This document shows positions 29,901 through 37,847 of a DNA stretch of 64,000 nt, one piece after another (position 1 is the first letter of the stretch; each line of letters begins with the position of its first letter). The notes below the pieces were generated by a model, which saw only the letters and a list, made by a program, of their open reading frames with translations, ran no database searches and was not told where the DNA came from. The position numbers and the translations under genes are program-made. The stretch spans positions 17,888-81,887 of the forward strand of contig CAMWRV010000004.1 of NCBI GenBank assembly GCA_947176745.1. Direction: 5' to 3'. The stretch is from an uncultured Muribaculaceae bacterium (GTDB taxonomy: Bacteria > Bacteroidota > Bacteroidia > Bacteroidales > Muribaculaceae).

Positions 29901-30048
29901 CGTAGCTGTCGAGAATCTCGCCACATGGTCAAAATATCACGGCTATGACCCCGAGATCTCATCAGGATCCGACAACACCAACGGCATCGACTTCGGAGTC
30001 TATCCCCAGGCCCGCACATGGACTGTCGGTTTCAACATCGAGTTCTAA
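26902..30048 (+). CDS. SusC/RagA-family TonB-linked outer-membrane transporter
   Basis: DVKGIVTDPQGEPLIGVTVLEKGTAKGTSTDIDGRF; LDEVVAIGYGTQKKSVVTAAISKV; PLYIVDGMP; C-terminal WTVGFNIEF. Confidence 0.96.
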   Translation: MEKSKAKSLAAFLTLMLPCTLGAWADIDVKGIVTDPQGEPLIGVTVLEKGTAKGTSTDIDGRFTITVSDNAVMRFSYVGYEQQEAKAAPEMNVILKENSNMLDEVVAIGYGTQKKSVVTAAISKVGSDELELTSPVRMDNALKGLASGVTVTSSSGQPGAAARVRIRGVGTINNSDPLYIVDGMPIEGGLDYLNPADIASIEVLKDAASGAVYGARAANGVVLVTTKQGKEGKTKVTYDFSYGWQSVAKKRKVLNASEYAMMMNEGAINSGFAPIYADPASYGTGTDWQDLVFNNDAPVMNHQFSVSGGTKSVNYLFSLGYYDQEGIVGGNFDRSDYQRFSLRSNVGVTLFDKSSERTWLNKATLQTNLAYTRIKSRGIETNSTWGSPLGSALSMSPILTPYLEPGSAEEAAQLAYLSGQSGYVPMYGPDGRLVMVPTAFGNFQEMSNPIANLMLPGNQNWSHKFVGNFIGDLQIWDNLHYRVSYGADLSFWGYDGYTPIYYLRDGQSTDHSTAVSTSERGLVWQIENLLSYDKTIAEHTFSVILGQSAKESSGYYLGGSRNHITNYNRPYIDASTGLAADGDMTAWGAPQAKSRLASYFARVSYDYDSRYMIQATVRRDGSSRFGSNNHWATFPSVSVGWNVMNEKFMESSLDWLNNLKVRASWGKNGNENIGNFQYVALTSTNNNAIFGNPGSIAIGTKPSQLANPDLRWEESESTDVGIDFGFLQNKITFTADWFLKNTHGMLMTMSLPQYVGESIPFGNVGKMRNWGIEFDLGYRQTFFNELTVNVGVNASYLRNKLVAYGNEQGWANLDSFQGVGTILRAENGLPYPYFYGYRTDGIIQNMAEANAYNSQYGTSLVPGDVRYVDVDGNGEINEDDRTMIGYGSPRWTYGANLTLAWKGIDFSMFFQGVADVDIYDATRRVDARSVNLPSWMLDRWTGEGTSNSVPRYVTGDGYNWQSSDLYIYDGSFLRLKNMQLGYMLPQDITRKIGVQKFRVFVAVENLATWSKYHGYDPEISSGSDNTNGIDFGVYPQARTWTVGFNIEF

Positions 30049-30084
30049 TACCAAACCTCAGTTAACCAATATTCAGAACATTAT

Positions 30085-31602
30085 ATGAAAGCAATATATA
30101 AATCGCTGGGAGTCGCGCTTCTCGGTCTGATGATGACGTCGTGCGGCGACGATTTCCTGAGTGTCACCTCTCCCACACAGGAGGACGCTTCCGAATACTT
30201 CTCGACCAAAGCGCATCTCGAGGAGGCGGTGGTGGCCGCTTACGACCCGATGCACTGGACCGACTGGAGCATGGGCAACTATGAGCCTTACACCCTCATG
30301 GCCGACATCATGGCCGACGACTTCTGGGTGGGCGGCGCCGACAAGAACGACAATCAGAACTGGCATCTCATGGCCAATTACGAGGCGACCTCGCTCAAGG
30401 TCATAACCAGCATCTGGATCGACGGCTTCAGCGGCATCAAACGATGCAATGACGTGCTCGGCTATCTTGACAACGAGATCGAAGGTGCCACTGACGCCGA
30501 CATCGCCTCATGGAAAGCACAGGCTTATGTGCTCCGCGCCTTCTATGCCAACTGGCTCTGGAAGTTCTACGGCAACGTGCCCTACTATCAGGAGAACCTG
30601 ACCGAGCCCTATATCGCACCGCAGGTGCCGGCCGACGAACTTTACGGCTATATGGTGAAGGACATCGAGGATGCGATCGCGCTCGACGCGCTCCCCTTCA
30701 AGGGTAACGCCGCCACCTACGGACGCATCACCACAGCCATGGCCTATATGCTCTATGCCGAGATCGTGATGTATCAGCGCGACACCGAGCGTTATGCCAC
30801 CGCCCTCCGCTACATGAAGGAGATCATCGACTCTCCCGACTACTCGCTCGCCGCAGACTATGCGGGCATCTTCGAGGAGTCAGGCGAATGGTGCTCCGAG
30901 TCGATCTACGAGATCAACTATATCTCGGAGAACGCATCGCGCGACTGGGGTGCTCCACTCCTTGCCGGCGGCACCGTGCTCCCGACTCTGATCAGCCCCA
31001 ACAACTGGCCCAGCGGCCAGGACGGCCACAACACCGGATGGGGATTCTGCCCGCTGCGTCTCGAGACCTACGAGATGTTCTCGGCCGACGACGCCCGCCG
31101 CGCCGCCACCTGCTGGGACGTGCGTGACTTCGAAGGCACATACAACAAGCGCTATCAGGACTTCGGCTTCTTCCTGCAGAAGTATTCGGCACGCGCCGAC
31201 GGCAATGCCGGACAGGTGGCTTCGGGTGAGCTCAACTACAACAACAACTGGCGTATCTACCGCTATTCGGAGACTCTGCTCAATGCAGCCGAGCTTATCG
31301 TCAACACCGGCGGAAACATGGCCGACGCCCGCAGATACATCAACGACGTGCGTCACCGCGCCGGCCTGCAGAGCGAGGTCGAGGCTACGATCGACAACAT
31401 CATCAACGAGCGCCGTCTCGAGTTCGTGGGCGAAGGCAAACGCTACTGGGACCTCATCCGCACCGACAAGGCTGCCTCAGTGCTCGTGCCCGACCAGTAC
31501 GGTTACCGCACCAACAGCTGGACTGCCAACAAGAAATACCTGCCCATTCCGCAGAGCGAGATCGACCGCGCACAGGGCACTCTTTCACAAAATCCATATT
31601 AA
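30085..31602 (+). CDS. SusD/RagB-family glycan-binding lipoprotein
   Basis: LMMTSCGDDFLSVTSPTQ lipobox; RRYINDVRHRAGL...IINERRLEFVGEGKRYWDLIRTDKA; YLPIPQSEIDRAQGTLSQNPY. Confidence 0.96.
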   Translation: MKAIYKSLGVALLGLMMTSCGDDFLSVTSPTQEDASEYFSTKAHLEEAVVAAYDPMHWTDWSMGNYEPYTLMADIMADDFWVGGADKNDNQNWHLMANYEATSLKVITSIWIDGFSGIKRCNDVLGYLDNEIEGATDADIASWKAQAYVLRAFYANWLWKFYGNVPYYQENLTEPYIAPQVPADELYGYMVKDIEDAIALDALPFKGNAATYGRITTAMAYMLYAEIVMYQRDTERYATALRYMKEIIDSPDYSLAADYAGIFEESGEWCSESIYEINYISENASRDWGAPLLAGGTVLPTLISPNNWPSGQDGHNTGWGFCPLRLETYEMFSADDARRAATCWDVRDFEGTYNKRYQDFGFFLQKYSARADGNAGQVASGELNYNNNWRIYRYSETLLNAAELIVNTGGNMADARRYINDVRHRAGLQSEVEATIDNIINERRLEFVGEGKRYWDLIRTDKAASVLVPDQYGYRTNSWTANKKYLPIPQSEIDRAQGTLSQNPY

Positions 31603-31614
31603 TATACGGAAATC

Positions 31615-33015
31615 ATGAAACAGCATATAAAATCCATTTTCCTGGCCATGATGGCAGTGTCGGCTCCGGTGCTGGTCACATCATGCTCGGAAGACAACTA
31701 CTATAATGTCGACATCAACGGCGTGCCCGAGGCTTCGGCATATGTCGACGACGTGAATGTCACTGTCGATCAGGAGACCAACACCGCCTATTTCGAGTTC
31801 ACAGGCAAGGGCGTGTATCCGGTCTGGATCATCGATGGCAAAACCTACTCCTCTAACATGGAGTTCAGCCGCTACTACCGCAAGGCAGGAGACTACAACG
31901 TAGAAATAAAGATCGGCAACGGCAACGGCATCAGCCAGGGCACCATCACCAAGACATTCCACATCGACAAGACCCAGATGAACGGATTCGGCGGCTTCGT
32001 CTACGACAGCGAGTTCAACCTCTGGACCAAGGCCGAGCGCCACATCAACAGTTTCTTCTACGCTCCGGGCTGGGCACAGATCGCCGATCCCGCATGCTCG
32101 TTCGACGGCGACACGTTCACCCTCACTCTCCCCGAGGCCACAACCGACCAGTGGCAGGCGCAGATGCATGTCGGCACCGACATATCGCTGCCGCAGGGCG
32201 AGCTCTACGACGGTTCGGTGATCGTCACCGCAAGCCAGGATATCAGCAACATCACAATGAAGATCCATCCAGACGGCGACGACGACGACAGCCATTCATT
32301 CTTCTGCAACCAGAAGATCAGTGTCTCGGCAGGCGAACCGGCGGCGTTCTTCTTCAGCGGTCTTGAGGCTGCGGTCGACATGAACAACATCGTCTATACG
32401 TTCGATTTCGGCGGCAACCCCGCAGGCATCGAGATCATCATCGAGAACATCGTGCTCAAGAAGCATTCTGACGATGACGGCACCGTGCTGCCTGAGATCC
32501 CGACCGAGCAGGAGCCCGTATGGGTAGCCCTCGACAGCGCCGACAACCTCTTCTCGGCGTTCAGCTACACTCCGTCGTTCTACTACGCGCCGGGCTGGGC
32601 GCAGATCGCCGACCCCGGATTCACCGACAACGGCGACGGCACATACACCATCACCCTGCCCGAGGCTGCTCCCGAACGCTGGCAGGCACAGGTGGCCCTC
32701 AACACCGACATCGTGATTCCCGACCCGACTGTGGAGTATGACTTCATGTGCCGTATGGAATCAAACACCGATATCCCCGCCGTGATGTTCAAGCTCGTGC
32801 AGACCGACGAGGGTGAGACCAAGCATGACGGCAACTTCTTCTTCGCCGACGAGCAGGCCATCTTCGAGGGCGCCAATAAGTTCTGGCGCACCAAGGTGAC
32901 TCCGGCTGAAGGAACAGCCATGCAGGCGGTATCTCTGTTCTTCGATTTCGGAACTTGTCCGGCCGGCACCGAGGTGACCGTGAGCGACATAATCCTGCAG
33001 GTGCATCACGACTGA
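31615..33015 (+). CDS. Surface glycan-binding lipoprotein (SGBP-B type): PKD-like domain plus two tandem CBM-like repeats
   Basis: VLVTSCSEDNYYN lipobox; repeats FFYAPGWAQIADPACSFDGDTFTLTLPEATTDQWQAQMHVGTDI and FYYAPGWAQIADPGFTDNGDGTYTITLPEAAPERWQAQVALNTDI. Confidence 0.85.
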   Translation: MKQHIKSIFLAMMAVSAPVLVTSCSEDNYYNVDINGVPEASAYVDDVNVTVDQETNTAYFEFTGKGVYPVWIIDGKTYSSNMEFSRYYRKAGDYNVEIKIGNGNGISQGTITKTFHIDKTQMNGFGGFVYDSEFNLWTKAERHINSFFYAPGWAQIADPACSFDGDTFTLTLPEATTDQWQAQMHVGTDISLPQGELYDGSVIVTASQDISNITMKIHPDGDDDDSHSFFCNQKISVSAGEPAAFFFSGLEAAVDMNNIVYTFDFGGNPAGIEIIIENIVLKKHSDDDGTVLPEIPTEQEPVWVALDSADNLFSAFSYTPSFYYAPGWAQIADPGFTDNGDGTYTITLPEAAPERWQAQVALNTDIVIPDPTVEYDFMCRMESNTDIPAVMFKLVQTDEGETKHDGNFFFADEQAIFEGANKFWRTKVTPAEGTAMQAVSLFFDFGTCPAGTEVTVSDIILQVHHD

Positions 33016-33152
33016 TCAAGCCTGTGACGCACTCTGTCTCACAGAAGTGAGAACCAGACCGGGCGGACGCGCGGACAGCGTGTCCGGGCGTCCGCCCAAA
33101 TTTATTTTCAAACCTGACACCGAATTCTGTTAACCAGACATTGAATCCTGAA

Positions 33153-34280
33153 ATGAAATTTCTCCCGCTTTTTCTCGCCTCTCTGATTATTCCTCTCTTC
33201 ATGACATCATGCGGCGACGGTGATGACAACAACGAACCGTCACCCTCCGGCTCGATCAGCGTATCGACCGATTCTTTCGACTTCAATTCCGACGGCGGAA
33301 CCGCCTCGTTCACTTTCTCGGCTCCCGGAGAGTGGGACGCGGCCGCTTCCGACGCATGGATCAAGATAACCAAATCAAACACACTCGAACGCGACGGCAA
33401 GGTGGACCTGACTGTCGAGCCCAACACTGCACGCACGGACCGCACCGGTTATATAACACTTCTCAGCGGTGCCTCACGCGCCAGAGTGACGGTGACACAG
33501 AAAGGGAAGGAACCCGCTCCGGCCGACCCCTCGATCGAGGTTCCCGAAGGCTATGAACTCGTATGGAACGACGAGTTCGACGGCACCGAACTCAACCGCT
33601 CCGACTGGACCCATGAAGTGCAGGGTCCGGGATGGGTCAACAATGAGCTTCAGACCTATGTCAACACCGCCTACGACGGCAAGCTTGTCACCGAGGTGAG
33701 CGACGGAACGCTCAAGATCGACTGCTTCAAGGCCGGCGACGGCAAGATCTGCTCCGGACGCATCTACGTACACGTCAATTCAGGCTGGAAATACGGCATT
33801 TTCGAGGCGAGCATAAAGCTCCCCAAGGGAAAAGGCACATGGCCGGCATTCTGGATGATGCCCGTGGGCAACGACTGGAGCGTCACCCCGTGGCCCAAGT
33901 GCGGGGAGATCGACATCATGGAGGAGGTCGGATATAATCCGAATTACACATCTTCGTCGATCCACTGCGAGGCTTACAACCACATGATCGGCACTCAGAA
34001 GACCGCCGAGCGGCTCACACAGGGCGCACAGGAAGACTTCCACATCTACCGCCTCGAATGGACCGAAGACTATATCCGCACGTATGTCGACGGCAAGATG
34101 CTTCTCAATTTCGTCAACGACGGCAAGGGAAACATCTCGACATGGCCATTCACACGCGCCTTCTACCCGATCCTCAATCTTGCATGGGGCGGCGACTGGG
34201 GCGGCGCCATGGGTGTCGACGAGACCTGTCTTCCCGCCGTGATGGAGGTGGACTACCTGCGTGTGTTCCAGAAAAAATGA
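33153..34280 (+). CDS. BACON-domain GH16 beta-glucanase lipoprotein
   Basis: MTSCGDGDDNN lipobox; BACON block SDAWIKITKSN...RARVTVTQKG; WNDEFDGTELNRSDW; catalytic GEIDIMEEVG. Start may be 33141 or 33153. Confidence 0.92.
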   Translation: MKFLPLFLASLIIPLFMTSCGDGDDNNEPSPSGSISVSTDSFDFNSDGGTASFTFSAPGEWDAAASDAWIKITKSNTLERDGKVDLTVEPNTARTDRTGYITLLSGASRARVTVTQKGKEPAPADPSIEVPEGYELVWNDEFDGTELNRSDWTHEVQGPGWVNNELQTYVNTAYDGKLVTEVSDGTLKIDCFKAGDGKICSGRIYVHVNSGWKYGIFEASIKLPKGKGTWPAFWMMPVGNDWSVTPWPKCGEIDIMEEVGYNPNYTSSSIHCEAYNHMIGTQKTAERLTQGAQEDFHIYRLEWTEDYIRTYVDGKMLLNFVNDGKGNISTWPFTRAFYPILNLAWGGDWGGAMGVDETCLPAVMEVDYLRVFQKK

Positions 34281-34324
34281 ACCTTTCATACTGTCACTTT
34301 ACGATACACCTGATTTTCTGAATC

Positions 34325-35563
34325 ATGAAGAATGTGATTATTAGTTTTATATTGTTTCTTGTCGGAGTCGCCGCGCACTCGCTGCCGGCGGCTGCCGGCG
34401 GAGACGGTTTCGTCAGAATCCAGGGCAAGGATCTTGTCACACCCGACGGCGAGCGCCTTTTCATCAGAGGCACAAACCTCGGCAACTGGCTCAATCCCGA
34501 AGGGTATATGTTCGGATTCTCGAAGACGAATTCCCCGCGCATGATCCATGAGATGTTCTGTCAGCTTGTCGGCGAGGATGCCACAGCCGATTTCTGGGAG
34601 GATTTCAAGGACAACTATATCACCCGCGCCGACATCGATTTCATCGCATCGACCGGAGCCAACACAATCCGTCTTCCTTTCCACTACAAGCTCTTCACCG
34701 ACGAAGACTACATGGGCCGCGCGTCGGCACATGACGGTTTCGAGCGCATCGACAGCGTGGTGGAGTGGTGTCGAGCCAACCGCCTCTATCTCATTCTCGA
34801 CATGCACGACGCGCCCGGCGGACAGACCGGCGACAACATCGACGACAGCTACGGCTACCCCTGGCTCTTCGAGAGCGAAAGGGCGCAGAAGAAGTTCTGC
34901 GACATATGGGGGAGAATCGCCGCCCGTTATGCCGACGAGCCCGTGATACTCGGCTATGAGCTGATCAACGAGCCGATAGCACACTATTTTGACAACAAGG
35001 AGGATCTCAACGCCCGCCTTGAGGCGGTCCACAAGATGGCGGTGGCCGAGATCAGACGCCACGACACCAATCACATCATCCTGCTTGGCGGCTCGCAGTG
35101 GAACGGAAATTTCGAGCCGTTCTCCGACTGGACTTACGATGACCGGATCATGTACACCTGCCACCGCTACGGCGGCGACCCCACGCCCGAGGCGATAGGA
35201 GCGATCATCGCTTTCCGCGACAAAACGGGGCTGCCTATGTATATGGGAGAGATCGGACACAACACCGACGAGTGGCAGGCCGCTTTCGTCAGAACGCTTG
35301 AAGACAATAACATCGGTTACACCTTCTGGCCCTACAAGAAACTCGGCGATTCATGCATGAACGGCATAAGCCGCCCCGAAGGATGGGAGGCGGTGGTTGA
35401 CTTCGCCGAGGGTAAAAGAGGCTCATATGCCGAACTGCGCGATCTCACCGTCGACCGCAAGGCCGCGCTCGCCGCAATGCGGGAGTTCATACGCAACTCC
35501 CGCCATGAGAACTGCAATCCACAGAAATCATATATCCGCTCGATCGGCCTCAGCTGCGACTGA
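34325..35563 (+). CDS. GH5-family glycoside hydrolase
   Basis: RIQGKDLVTPDGERLFIRGTNLGNWLNPEGYMFGF; acid/base GYELINEP; nucleophile YMGEIGHN. Confidence 0.88.
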   Translation: MKNVIISFILFLVGVAAHSLPAAAGGDGFVRIQGKDLVTPDGERLFIRGTNLGNWLNPEGYMFGFSKTNSPRMIHEMFCQLVGEDATADFWEDFKDNYITRADIDFIASTGANTIRLPFHYKLFTDEDYMGRASAHDGFERIDSVVEWCRANRLYLILDMHDAPGGQTGDNIDDSYGYPWLFESERAQKKFCDIWGRIAARYADEPVILGYELINEPIAHYFDNKEDLNARLEAVHKMAVAEIRRHDTNHIILLGGSQWNGNFEPFSDWTYDDRIMYTCHRYGGDPTPEAIGAIIAFRDKTGLPMYMGEIGHNTDEWQAAFVRTLEDNNIGYTFWPYKKLGDSCMNGISRPEGWEAVVDFAEGKRGSYAELRDLTVDRKAALAAMREFIRNSRHENCNPQKSYIRSIGLSCD

Positions 35564-35606
35564 CGTCGACGGCAAGACTCATCACAACCCAAACATCACC
35601 AACGAT

Positions 35607-37847
35607 ATGAAAACATTATATGCCATGGCTGCGACTGCGGTCATGTCGGCGGCTTCCATGTCGGCGCAGACACCTCCGACACCTGTCTATCTCGACAGCT
35701 CGCGCCCACTTGAGGAGCGTGTGGAGGACGCCCTGTCGCGCATGACCACACAGGAAAAACTCGATATCATCCACGCGCAGTCGAAGTTCAGCTCGCGCGG
35801 CGTGCCGCGTCTCGGTCTTCCCGACCTCTGGACCGATGACGGCCCTCACGGCGTCCGCCCCGACGTGCTCTGGGACGAATGGGAACAGGCCGGCCAGACC
35901 AACGACTCCTGTGTGGCGTTTCCGGCTCTTACCTGCCTCGCCGCCACGTGGGATCCGGAAGTAGCCCGTCTCTATGGCCGCTCGCTCGGCGAGGAGGCCC
36001 GATACAGGGGGAAAGATGTGATTCTCGGCCCCGGCGTCAACATTTACCGCACGCCGCTCAACGGCCGTAATTTCGAATATATGGGCGAGGATCCATTTCT
36101 CGCATCGGAGATGGTCGTGCCCTACGTGCAGGGGCTCCAGAGCTGCGGAGTGGCGGCCTGCGTGAAGCATTTCGCACTCAACAACAACGAGGTCAACCGC
36201 CACACCACCAACGTCATCCTTGATGACCGCACACTCTATGAGATATATCTTCCTGCCTTCAAGGCGGCTGTTCAGAAAGGTGGCGCATGGAGCATCATGG
36301 GTGCCTACAACCTGTATCGCGACGAGCATCTGTGCCATAACGGGCGTATGCTCAACGACATCCTCAAGAAGGAATGGGGTTTCGACGGAGCGGTGATCAG
36401 CGACTGGGGCGGAACCCACGACACCCGGCAGGCCATAGCCAACGGACTTGACCTCGAGTTCGGCAGCTGGACCGACGGACTTGCCAACGGCGCGAGCAAC
36501 GCCTACGACAATTACTATCTGGCCGATCCCTACCGTGCGCTTATAGCAAGCGGGGAGGTGGGCACCGCCGAACTCGACGACAAGGCCCGCCGCGTGCTGC
36601 GCCTGATGATGCGTACTGCCATGGACTACAGCAAGGGCTCAGGCTCGATGTGCAGCGAGGCTCACTATGCCGCCGCCCGACGTATCGGCGACGAGGGAAT
36701 AGTGCTGCTCCGCAACGAAAGAAGCGTGCTCCCTGTCTCCCCGCGCAAGGGTGGCCGCATCATCGTTGTCGGAGAGAATGCCGTCAAGATGATGACCGTG
36801 GGCGGAGGCAGCTCGTCGCTCAAGGTGCAGCGCGAGGTGTCGCCTCTTGAAGGCATACGCGCCGCCGCAGCAAAATATGGAATGGATGTGGACTGGGTGC
36901 GCGGATATGTCGGCGACGTGACGGGCGAATACAACGGTGTCGTGACCGGACAGGATCTGAACGACAGCCGCACTCCCGCCGAACTCATCAGAGAGGCTGT
37001 GGACCGCGCCGCCGATGCCGATTATGTCATTTTCGTGGGCGGCCTCAACAAGAGTCCCGGCCAGGACTGCGAGGATGCGGACCGCGCCGGCCTCGGACTG
37101 CCCTACGGACAGGATGACGTGATCGGAGCTCTCGCCCGCGCCACTCGCAATCTCATCGTGGTCAACGTCAGCGGCAACGCCGTGGCGATGCCCTGGGTGC
37201 GCGACGTTCCGGCGATCGTTCAAGCATGGTTCCTCGGCTCGGAGGCCGGAAACTCGATCGCCGACGTCATTTTCGGTGAGGTCAACCCTTCGGGCAGACT
37301 GCCGTTCTCATTCCCGGTCAGACTCTCCGACAACGGAGCGCATGCGCTCGGGGCGTATCCCGGAGTGAAGCGTCAGGACTCCGACATAACCGATCTCGAA
37401 TATGCCGAGGGGCTTCTCGTCGGCTATCGCTGGCACGACACGAAGAAGGTTAAGCCCCTCTTCGCTTTCGGTCACGGTCTGAGCTACACGGCGTTCAGTT
37501 TCGGCAAGGCCACTGCCGACCGCAACGAGATCGGACAGGACGACACGGTGACAATCACCGTGCCTGTCACCAACATCGGCCACAGGGCCGGAGCCGAGGT
37601 GGTGCAGCTCTACATATCTGATCCGAAATGCAGCGTGACACGTCCGGCCAAGGAACTCAAAGGCTTCGCCAAGGTCTATCTCGAACCTGGCGAGACACGC
37701 GACGTAAAGATAACCATCGACCGCGAGGCTCTTTCCTACTTCGATGCCGACAGGCATGAGTGGATTGCGGAACCGGGCGATTTCATCGCCTCTGTCGGCT
37801 CTGCCTCCGATAATATAAAGTCAACCGTCAAATTCAGACTGAAATGA
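35607..37847 (+). CDS. GH3-family beta-glucosidase
   Basis: ATG 35607 starts MKTLYAMAATAVMSAASMSAQ; YMGEDPFLASEMVVPYVQGLQ; nucleophile GAVISDWGG; C-terminal fn3-like. Confidence 0.93.
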   Translation: MKTLYAMAATAVMSAASMSAQTPPTPVYLDSSRPLEERVEDALSRMTTQEKLDIIHAQSKFSSRGVPRLGLPDLWTDDGPHGVRPDVLWDEWEQAGQTNDSCVAFPALTCLAATWDPEVARLYGRSLGEEARYRGKDVILGPGVNIYRTPLNGRNFEYMGEDPFLASEMVVPYVQGLQSCGVAACVKHFALNNNEVNRHTTNVILDDRTLYEIYLPAFKAAVQKGGAWSIMGAYNLYRDEHLCHNGRMLNDILKKEWGFDGAVISDWGGTHDTRQAIANGLDLEFGSWTDGLANGASNAYDNYYLADPYRALIASGEVGTAELDDKARRVLRLMMRTAMDYSKGSGSMCSEAHYAAARRIGDEGIVLLRNERSVLPVSPRKGGRIIVVGENAVKMMTVGGGSSSLKVQREVSPLEGIRAAAAKYGMDVDWVRGYVGDVTGEYNGVVTGQDLNDSRTPAELIREAVDRAADADYVIFVGGLNKSPGQDCEDADRAGLGLPYGQDDVIGALARATRNLIVVNVSGNAVAMPWVRDVPAIVQAWFLGSEAGNSIADVIFGEVNPSGRLPFSFPVRLSDNGAHALGAYPGVKRQDSDITDLEYAEGLLVGYRWHDTKKVKPLFAFGHGLSYTAFSFGKATADRNEIGQDDTVTITVPVTNIGHRAGAEVVQLYISDPKCSVTRPAKELKGFAKVYLEPGETRDVKITIDREALSYFDADRHEWIAEPGDFIASVGSASDNIKSTVKFRLK

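Noticed and set aside
34286-35260. 324-aa minus-strand ORF opposite the GH5 gene
   Set aside because: Antisense shadow of a GC-rich coding frame; composition (V/A/H/R-rich, no domain) is typical of a mirror frame.
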